A DNA stretch of 14,503 bases, taken from Fragilaria radians (lineage: Eukaryota > Bacillariophyta > Fragilariophyceae > Fragilariales > Fragilariaceae). Positions within the stretch are counted from its first letter, which is position 1, and the number at the start of each line of letters is the position of its first letter. The stretch covers positions 8,023 to 22,525 of the forward strand of contig CAAAJI010000761.1 in NCBI GenBank assembly GCA_900642245.1, written 5' to 3'. This document shows positions 9,119-14,503 of this stretch, piece after piece. Below the pieces are notes generated by a model. That model saw only the letters and a list, made by a program, of their open reading frames with translations, searched no databases and was not told the DNA's origin. Position numbers and translations under genes: made by a program.

Positions 9119-9439
9119 CGCTCTTAAAGTGTTGAGGAATTGTCTCGATTCCTCACAAGGGCTAGGGTTTCGTTGCACTTGGATGCAAGTTTTGTTAGAT
9201 AATTTTAATGTGAAGTACGTATTGGAGCACAGTTGCAATGATGACTAGCCTTATCATTCATGGAATGCATCGCTGCAATTGTCTTCACCCAATGAAGTGG
9301 CTTTACCATTAACAAAATCTTGCCTCACACACTTAGGAGCTGCAGCTATGTACACTTTTACTTTTTTATCATTGGTGAGAGTTACTCATGTTTCAGGAGA
9401 AGCATGATAATCAGTGAAGCTTAGTGAAGGAAGTCAATC
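9119..9439. promoter_or_regulatory. Probable divergent promoter region
   Basis: This is 321 bp between the ATG of the hydroxylase gene (minus) and the proposed ATG of the spliced gene (plus). Both genes point outward, so any promoters must lie here. Positions 9119-9244 are also open in the hydroxylase frame and may be 5' untranslated sequence or an alternative N-terminus. I identified no specific element. Confidence 0.4.
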
Positions 9440-10329
9440 ATGACTGTCTCCATTCCAACTAAACCTGAGTAAGCATCTAATTTTATCATGATTAGTCCAA
9501 ATGCCATGTTGACCAGTTGTTTTTTCTGTCTAGAGTCAAAATCTACGTCAAAACAGTACGATGAGGAATTTTCTGATATCGCTTTGGGATGCACTCCTCT
9601 GAATCAGTTAGCATTGTGAAATTAATTGACTTCTTTCTTTTTTCTATTTGTGATATTTAAAGAAGGTTCTCATCTACCCCAGTTTCTTTGTGGAAGAAAA
9701 ACACGCCAAGATATTCCATCAAAGTTTTCCGATTTCGAAAATGATGTGTTTGCTGCTATGCCACCTTGTTTCTCCCCCCTGTCTGTCTGAAGAACTCCGT
9801 AGTAAGATCAGCTCACTAGGTAGCATCAAACGTTATATCTCACAACCTGAAATAGAAGATTTAATTCAGAAAATCTTGGGGCAATTGAAGAAGCAGAAAA
9901 TGAAATTTGTCCGGGTCTTTTTTGTAAGGTCGATCCTGTTGATTTCAAAATACCATCTTTAACCTTATTTTTTCTGAAATGTTCCCATTTATTTTGACGA
10001 TCGTTTCAGCATTGACAATGCTATGAATGCAAAAAATCTTTGTTTTCATCACATTGCTGTCCATTCTGGAGTTTTGACTTTGACCAGTAAGTAGTTCATC
10101 ATCCTCGAAAATCAGAAAAACGAATGCAGGATATAATCTTAAGTTATTTAGTCTAATTGAGTTTGTAAAGTTTAAGTTATCCTTGGTGACAGCTAAGCCA
10201 TCATGCTCACTCTGAAAAGAAAGAGATCTGAAGCCTTGCGTTTAATAATACTCTTAAATTTTCACTCCAATAGTTCCTCGAGGTGAACAAATTCAAAGGA
10301 TTGTGCCACCTTTTCAATTGATATGGTAA
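9440..10329 (+). CDS. Probable intron-containing gene of unknown function; exon model incomplete
   Basis: The last two exons are well supported. Exon 10010-10086 reads IDNAMNAKNLCFHHIAVHSG and then VLTLT. It ends at a GTAAGT donor and joins after a 187-nt intron (ending CAATAG at 10273) to 10274-10329, which reads IPRGEQIQRIVPPFQLIW with a TAA stop at 10327. Upstream coding-like pieces are ATG 9440-9468 (donor GTAAGC at 9469), 9517-9606 (SKQYDEEFSDIALGCTPLN), about 9697-9780 (SKFSDFENDVFAAMPPCF) and about 9870-9923 (GAIEEAENEICPGLF, then GTAAGG donor at 9924). Some junctions fit: 9469-9516 is a phase-keeping 48-nt intron, and 9607-9696 a possible 90-nt intron. The join from 9923 to 10010 is out of phase by one base, and frame preference also changes near the C6 run at 9774-9779. 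It is therefore a gene with splice sites I misplaced, or a recently broken gene. No family is recognised. Confidence 0.4.
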
Positions 10330-10593
10330 GGTGTGATGGCATCCAGATATTTTCCTTTCCTTATGACGCACTTTTTATTGAAGATTGAATGGCTACCTGT
10401 AACCTTGAAGTCAGTATTGTGATGTAATGTAGCTTCTGTAATGCTATGAACGATATGCCGTAAAGATTGCTTAATCTGATGAACTTAAAACGTAACAATT
10501 GAATCGCATCCGCATAAACTATCCAAGTACACTGCGCAGTCTTATAGGCCATACAATTTATGTAAATTAGCATTATGCTTATTTAGCGGCTTT
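10330..10593. other. Convergent 3' spacer
   Basis: This is 264 bp between the stop of the spliced gene and the stop of the small membrane protein gene, which face each other. It should hold both 3' untranslated regions. No canonical polyadenylation hexamer was found at a convincing place. Confidence 0.4.
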
Positions 10594-10968
10594 CTACCTC
10601 TCCCAAAACTTAAATCCGAAGTAGAAAAATGTTGCAAGAAAGGGAGCCACGAATCCTCCCCCCCAAAACCACAAATTGAAGGTGCGTTTCTTCTCTTCAA
10701 TCTCCTCCTTTGTTGGAGGTCGACGTTCTACAAGCGACAATGTTTGAGATGACCCTGCTGTAAAAGAGTTAATTCCTTGATTCAATGGAGACACATTTTT
10801 TTCGATAGAATTTTGATTCGTCACCTGATGAAAAATAGGTGGATGGTCAATTGCCAAATAAAGTCTCAAGGTTGGTCGTAAAGTCGACGGCTTAACAGCG
10901 AATGAGAAGGACAGCGACATGTCAATCAAGAAGACGAATAGGAACGAGAGGGCTATCCAACAATTCAT
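10594..10968 (-). CDS. Small single-pass membrane protein with plastid-type bipartite presequence
   Basis: This is an intact 124-residue frame (ATG 10966-10968, TAG 10594-10596). Residues 4-20 are a hydrophobic signal-peptide core. A good cleavage site lies after S22, with small residues at -3 and -1 and Phe23 at +1, followed by a basic, hydroxylated stretch (FAVKPSTLRPTLRL). That arrangement matches the ASAF-type presequence that sends proteins into complex plastids of diatoms and related algae. The middle (40-85) is polar and looks disordered. Residues 85-96 are highly charged (KEEIEEKKR), and residues 98-119 form one hydrophobic span rich in Gly and aromatics (WFWGGGFVAPF). I infer a small plastid membrane protein, possibly thylakoid, with the short C-terminal tail FKFWER. 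I do not recognise a named family. The alternative is an endomembrane protein with a cleaved signal. Confidence 0.65.
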   Translation of the reverse strand: MNCWIALSFLFVFLIDMSLSFSFAVKPSTLRPTLRLYLAIDHPPIFHQVTNQNSIEKNVSPLNQGINSFTAGSSQTLSLVERRPPTKEEIEEKKRTFNLWFWGGGFVAPFLATFFYFGFKFWER

Positions 10969-11266
10969 ATTTGTTTACTTTTCAACAAGTTGATGGGGGT
11001 AAATTAATCGTTCGGTCTTGAGTTTTTAGAAGATGCAAGATGCGCATCCTGAAGCTTTCTTTATTGGCTGTCACAAGGGGGCACAGCCATAACTGCATGT
11101 TTCGAAAATTCAATAGCACTATGGTATCACGGTAATCTTTGAAGGATACATTTTTGACATCCAAAGCGTTAACCGAATCAAAACTTCACGACGTACGACA
11201 AGAAATTTGATTGAACGTCAATTATAAGAATAGGGATATCGGGAAGGTAGACTACAAATAAGAGTA
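10969..11266. other. Spacer, upstream region of the small membrane protein gene
   Basis: This 298-bp stretch should contain the promoter of the gene at 10594-10968 and the left flank of the transposon. An open stretch on the minus strand at 10982-11164 has no homology or coding character that I trust. Confidence 0.4.
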
Positions 11267-11280
11267 GCAGTTTATGGCTG
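11267..11280 (+). repeat. Left terminal inverted repeat (14 bp)
   Basis: GCAGTTTATGGCTG is the exact reverse complement of 12277-12290, 12074-12087 and 131-144. It is preceded by TA at 11265-11266. Confidence 0.7.
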
Positions 11281-11282
11281 TA

Positions 11283-11384
11283 CACCAGTTTTTGGCCGAA
11301 AATGAAATCTAGCCAATCATGTAACGAATAAAAAAATAAAGGATTTTGATTGGATAAATTTTGTCGTCACCAGTTTTTGGCCGA
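11283..11384 (+). repeat. Subterminal direct repeat, 17 bp x 2
   Basis: CACCAGTTTTTGGCCGA occurs at 11283-11299 and again at 11368-11384, just before the transposase-like ATG at 11398. Repeated subterminal motifs are common transposase binding sites, so that role is inferred here. Confidence 0.7.
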
Positions 11385-11397
11385 TTTCACAAAATCA

Positions 11398-11857
11398 TGC
11401 CGAAGAAAAAGGTGTACAGCCAAGAAGACTTAGATGAAGCTGTTGAAAAGTATCTTGGGGATACAAAGCTAAGAGCTGTATGTAAAGCATTTCCCAATGT
11501 TCCCAAGAGAACCATTTCTTGTTTGGCAAAGAACAAAAAGATGGAAATGAAGCAAAAAGGCCTAGACCTCTGCCAATTTAGTCTGTGGAAATAGAAGATT
11601 TTCTCAAGGCCTGGACTGTTGGCATACAGTGTCAAGGTTTCCCTGTCTCCAGGGATGCCATACTTATCAAAGGTTATGAGCTCTTTCACTCAATGTTTGG
11701 GAACTCTTGTCAAGTTGTTTCATTGATACGTGGATATTTGAACAGATTCATTGAACAGCATCCAATAGTGTGCTTGTGAACTGCACAAATTTTCAAAATT
11801 GACATAGCAGAAGCCTCAGAAGAAGGTCTCAAAACTCTCTTCTGTGAGCTATCATAA
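11398..11857 (+). pseudogene. Broken transposase N-terminal region (psq HTH plus Tc5-type DNA-binding domain)
   Basis: The relic starts at ATG 11398 with MPKKKVYSQEDLDEA and a helix-turn-helix of the psq type (about 50 residues, including VPKRTIS). The frame then shifts by one base at the A5 run 11554-11558, which looks like loss of one A. In the new frame there is a TAG at 11579-11581. The second DNA-binding domain follows, recognisable from AWTVGIQCQGFPVSRDAI and GYLNRFIEQHP, which fit the CENP-B/Tc5 transposase domain. A TGA at 11777-11779 interrupts it. The phrase AEASEEGLKTLFCELS follows, where pogo-type proteins pass toward the catalytic domain, and a TAA comes at 11855-11857. The DDE domain is absent. 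This is a dead, truncated transposase gene. The family assignment is from motif memory only. Confidence 0.75.
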
Positions 11858-12073
11858 CATTGTATTGTGCAAACTCAAATCTTGCTTCTCCCACCAGCCA
11901 TTGACAGAGTTCCCAAGAGACGCAAAGCACTAGGCGTTCAAAACTGACTCTTCAATAGAAACCAACTCAATAAATATCTAGTTTAGACAGTTACGTCAGA
12001 AAATATATCTCATTACATACATGAGTCTCTAAACTCTTCCTTAAATTGAATTGAATAATGCATTTTTGAAATC

Positions 12074-12087
12074 CAGCCATAAACTGC
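12074..12087 (-). repeat. Internal second copy of the right terminal repeat
   Basis: CAGCCATAAACTGC, preceded by TC, is 203 bp inside the outer copy at 12277-12290. The 16-mer TCCAGCCATAAACTGC is shared by both. It may reflect a duplicated end or a nested insertion. Confidence 0.6.
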
Positions 12088-12146
12088 TGATCATCTTTCA
12101 CATCTGTTGTTTTTACCCAACTTTAAGCATCGATATCTGAATGCAG

Positions 12147-12302
12147 AAGTAATTCTTATGCATGCCATATACATCATTCATTAAGCAATGATGTTATATA
12201 TCTATTTGTATACATGTCTCACTTACAAACGCAACATTGTGTGTAAACTATCCCTTTTCCTTAAGGGTACGATTTCCAGCCATAAACTGCGATTTTACGT
12301 TA
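12147..12302. repeat. Dispersed direct repeat, copy B
   Basis: Gapless partner of 1-156 with about 90% identity. The last 16 bases, which follow the 131-140 equivalent and run to the TTA, are identical in both copies, as expected for a functional transposon end. Sequence to the right (from 12303) is unrelated to the sequence right of copy A, so the boundary is sharp. Confidence 0.85.
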
Positions 12303-12383
12303 CACCAGAAGAATGAATGGTGGACTTTAATAACCTCATTAAACTAATAGTCGCAACAATACGGCTGGGTACTCATGGATATG

Positions 12384-12413
12384 ACTGGGTACAAGGCTCT
12401 ATCCATACCCAGT
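12384..12413. repeat. Hairpin inside a GGGTA/TACCC-rich stretch
   Basis: ACTGGGTA at 12384-12391 is the exact reverse complement of TACCCAGT at 12406-12413, with a 14-nt loop. The surrounding 12363-12480 repeats related words (GGCTCTATCCATACCC, then GGCTCTACCCATACC), suggesting a degraded minisatellite. Confidence 0.6.
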
Positions 12414-13077
12414 GGATTAGTGGTAGCAGGCTCTACCCATACCAATACCCAAAATTCCCATGCTAACCCAGTTTACCCAATTCCAAGATTGTGCAAATCC
12501 AAAAAATTTAATTAGAAATGCGAGCAAATAGCTACATATTGTTATTTTCAAATTTAGCCTTTTTAATTGCTTATATTTTCGAAAAGGTCTTATCACTAAA
12601 CGTAACCACTACATATTTGTCTTTTGAACAAAACATTTAAATTTGGATCCATCCCTACAAAATCAGGATTCGATATTGAGTCATTTCAATTGAATCGGAT
12701 GTAGGATACGATATTGTGGGAAAGTACATTAAAGAAAATCATTTATTAAAATGTCACACAAAGTTTAGTCGTGGTACTACAGCAAAGATAAGGCAGATAT
12801 TGAGTAGCAAAGGAAAGTTTCGGGAGAGATTGTAGGAATAATAAAATGCTCCAATCTATCAAACTGTTGAATTTGTCGAAATAGCACAGAGCTCATCGGA
12901 TCTGTTGATGCATCTATGGGGTCTTAAAGATGAATCAATTTTATACCAGGTGACAACATACTTTGTACATCATAGGGGAATATTTTTTACAAATACATAT
13001 TGAAAAGAAATTTACATAAATCCTACGAGGTTTAAATATAATTCAATTTATTTAACCCTCACAATTTTTCAATCAAC

Positions 13078-13115
13078 AAATAGATTTCATATATTTCAAG
13101 AAGTGAAATCTATTT
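13078..13115. repeat. Perfect 12-bp inverted repeat with extra outer arms
   Basis: AAATAGATTTCA at 13078-13089 pairs with TGAAATCTATTT at 13104-13115 across a 14-nt loop. An outer pair, CTCACAA at 13058-13064 and TTGTGAG at 13116-13122, could extend the stem with a bulge. It may be a miniature inverted-repeat element scar or an extruding hairpin. Confidence 0.6.
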
Positions 13116-13272
13116 TTGTGAGATCTTTGTAAGTCTGTTGGTTGACAGAACCGTATTTTATCTTCTAGTATTGCTGCAGTCATACTATTGGTGCTCTATT
13201 ATTTTTCAAATGCTTAAAATAAGACACTGATTCGTCTGATGAGGCTTTGCTTGATCTAAAATCTCCATGATT

Positions 13273-13733
13273 TTATTTTGATCTGACTGCTTGAATGCTC
13301 CTCATGAAAAAAGCAAGTAGCAGTTGAGGTTGTTCAAGCTTCCTAAAGATTGTTGTATGGTTACCGGAGATCCATATATAATCCCTTCCTTGTACATTCC
13401 GTTTGGACAAGGATTGTTCACTTAGGGATGTATTCCAAGCCTATGACTGTACTGAACTATATAAAAGATTATTGTTAGGAAGCTCTCCATATTCTGAATC
13501 CAACTTCCTCTTCAAGTGATATTCAAAATAATATGAAGTCTGACACTTTGACAATGTCTGAATCAATTAAGACCTTCTTTAATCAGGGTCTCAATCTTGT
13601 GGAAGGATATCAACTGATTGATCCGCTCCTTGGTAAATCCATCCTTGAAGGTAGCAAAGTGCTGGAAATACTTAATCTGGGTTGCCTGGATTTGCTCAAT
13701 CTCAAACCCTTGCATGTCTACTAGTTTTTTTCC
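13273..13733 (-). pseudogene. Decayed protein-coding sequence of unknown family
   Basis: The minus strand carries two abutting coding-like frames. The first is open 13563-13733, with ATG at 13713-13715 and 50 codons (containing FEIEQIQATQIKYFQHFATF). It ends in TGA at 13563-13565. A frame shifted by one base takes over at about 13566 and runs to TAA at 13273-13275. It includes YYFEYHLKRKLDSEYGELPN and RDYIWISGNHTTIFRKLEQ, and is broken once by TAG at 13441-13443. Taken together this is about 150 codons with one frameshift and one nonsense codon. It is probably a relic of a gene or a retroelement. No known domain is recognised. It lies immediately upstream of, and divergent from, the PEX2-like gene. 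Confidence 0.45.
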
Positions 13734-13815
13734 CTATATATTATTGAAAGTGGAACTCGTTTAAGGATCAAGGGTAATTTAATGTCAAACTAGCTCAACG
13801 AAAGGTGTAAAGGAT

Positions 13816-14503
13816 ATGCCGGGAAACGATGGATTCCCAATATTCGCTGCGCCTTTGGATGTTGCAGAAATCGATAGATACCTTTTAAAGCTGGTTATAC
13901 CCCATGCTCTCTCTTTTTCCCAATCGTTGGGAATCAAATGCACAAACATTGCAATGACTGCTATGCTTCATGCGGTTTTGTTATGCGCAACAAATGTAAA
14001 CACTCCCGGTGCGGTGGCTCTAGGATTAAGAGCCTGTAATAATTCTCGAAAACATGTTTGTCTGTATACGCTTTTAAAATCGATTCTCCCGGCTATTTAT
14101 CAAAGTCTTGTCACTTGGCATAATCGAAGTTTTGTGCGGGGCGAAAACGAAAATCTTAGTTGTTTAGAAAGAAGAGCATTTGAGAGGAAGCGTCGAGTTT
14201 TTCAAAAGCTTATTGTCTTTATAGGGAAGCTTAAGCCTATAATTCGAGCTTTTACCCTGATTGCCTGGTGGAATGGTAGCGTCTCGGCACCCACTGCTTC
14301 TTTGTTGGCATCAGGTATTTATTTCACCGGAGTCACGAATCCTAAGGCAATAAATGTTTCATATGCGCATCGTCGATGGCTTTATGATCTAATTTTGTGC
14401 TCCTTCACCCTTAGTTCACCTGTGAATGAAATTGGGGACTTGAGGGCAATCATGGAAAACAATTTTGTCTCTCCCTTGCGGAATCTGTATCGACATCTTT
14501 TCG
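13816..14503 (+). CDS. PEX2: PEX2-type peroxin, N-terminal 229 residues (3' end beyond window)
   Basis: ATG at 13816-13818 is the first Met after an in-frame TAA at 13780-13782, and the frame is open to the window edge. The protein follows the Pex2/Pex12 N-terminal domain. A short helix LDVAEIDRYLLKLV (residues 14-27) comes first. Next is the motif NTPGAVALGLR (62-72), matching the PEX2 TPGxxLxxLRY motif. A long basic helix region follows, and then NVSYAHRRWLYDL (180-192), the counterpart of the conserved VSFEYMNRQLVW. PEX2 is an integral peroxisomal membrane protein that, with PEX10 and PEX12, forms the retrotranslocation channel and ubiquitin ligase recycling the import receptor PEX5. The C-terminal RING domain should lie just past 14503, since it begins near residue 240 in human PEX2. 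PEX10 or PEX12 are alternatives, but the motifs fit PEX2 best. Divergence from animal and plant sequences is considerable. Confidence 0.75.
   Translation, partial: MPGNDGFPIFAAPLDVAEIDRYLLKLVIPHALSFSQSLGIKCTNIAMTAMLHAVLLCATNVNTPGAVALGLRACNNSRKHVCLYTLLKSILPAIYQSLVTWHNRSFVRGENENLSCLERRAFERKRRVFQKLIVFIGKLKPIIRAFTLIAWWNGSVSAPTASLLASGIYFTGVTNPKAINVSYAHRRWLYDLILCSFTLSSPVNEIGDLRAIMENNFVSPLRNLYRHLF

Larger units (their letters stand above)
11267..12302 (+). mobile_element. Decayed pogo/Tigger-like DNA transposon (Tc1/mariner superfamily)
   Basis: A perfect 14-bp inverted repeat marks the ends: GCAGTTTATGGCTG at 11267-11280 and CAGCCATAAACTGC at 12277-12290. An extra inward copy of the latter lies at 12074-12087. 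TA precedes the left copy at 11265-11266, and the right-hand repeat stops at TTA at 12300-12302, which suits a TA target. Inside is a broken psq-type and CENP-B/Tc5-type DNA-binding region (11398-11857), as in pogo/Tigger transposases. No DDE catalytic domain follows, and only about 450 bp separate the coding relic from the right end, so the element is internally deleted and non-autonomous. Exact outer boundaries are uncertain by some tens of bases. Confidence 0.65.
12303..13272. other. AT-rich spacer without supported genes
   Basis: No coding frame is visible. The region contains a GGGTA/TACCC-rich stretch at about 12363-12480 and a perfect 12-bp inverted repeat at 13078-13115. The rest shows no structure I can support. 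Confidence 0.5.

Noticed and set aside
9119..9238. Extending the hydroxylase gene to a TTG start at 9236-9238
   Set aside because: Non-ATG starts are rare in nuclear genes. The first ATG is at 9116-9118, and the extension shows no domain.
9690..9962. Continuous 90-codon plus-strand frame starting at GTG 9690
   Set aside because: It has no ATG at its start, it runs through a strong GTAAGG donor at 9924, and another frame reads better over 9697-9780 and 9870-9923. Part of it (about 9780-9801) may still be exon.
10982..11164. 60-codon minus-strand frame upstream of the small membrane protein
   Set aside because: There is no recognisable domain, and its position fits a promoter or 5' untranslated region.
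11387..11689. 100-codon minus-strand frame across the transposase relic
   Set aside because: It is antisense to recognisable psq and Tc5-type domain sequence and has no independent support.
13533..13724. 63-codon plus-strand ATG frame
   Set aside because: The opposite strand reads more like protein in two abutting frames, so this is probably its shadow.
1..14503. CRISPR arrays, tRNA or rRNA genes, bacterial operons
   Set aside because: I saw no regularly spaced repeats, no cloverleaf-like sequence and no conserved rRNA words. The gene layout is eukaryotic.

Overview
The window looks like nuclear DNA from a photosynthetic eukaryote, most likely a stramenopile (diatom-like alga). The reasons are AT-rich spacers, separate monocistronic genes on both strands, GT-AG introns in one gene, a peroxisome biogenesis gene, and a small membrane protein whose N-terminus resembles the signal-plus-transit presequence of red-lineage complex plastids (Phe at the predicted cleavage site). 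There are no bacterial operons, no CRISPR array, and no tRNA or rRNA gene that I could see. The lineage call is an inference.

Layout. Positions 1-156 hold one copy of a dispersed repeat whose second copy is at 12147-12302. Positions 617-2216 hold an orphan reading frame and a decayed Ty1/copia retrotransposon on the minus strand. Positions 2772-4793 (minus) encode a 673-residue SGT-like co-chaperone with two three-TPR modules. A 2.8 kb AT-rich spacer follows, with two hairpins and one short reading frame. Positions 7589-9118 (minus) encode an aspartyl/asparaginyl beta-hydroxylase-type 2-oxoglutarate dioxygenase with a long unrecognised N-terminal part. Divergent from it, about 9440-10329 (plus) looks like an intron-containing gene that I could not resolve into one clean model. 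Positions 10594-10968 (minus) encode the small, probably plastid-targeted membrane protein. Positions 11267-12302 hold a decayed pogo/Tigger-like DNA transposon with a broken DNA-binding region and no catalytic domain. After a mostly empty stretch there is a decayed unknown gene (13273-13733, minus). The N-terminal 229 residues of a PEX2-type peroxin begin at 13816 (plus) and run off the window.

The host genes do not form a pathway. They look like independent single-copy genes separated by transposon debris. The PEX2-like gene implies peroxisomes and the TPR protein implies Hsp70/Hsp90 co-chaperone work. The most unusual items are the doubled carboxylate clamp in the TPR protein, the hydroxylase domain on an unknown N-terminal region without a membrane anchor, and the unresolved spliced gene next to it.
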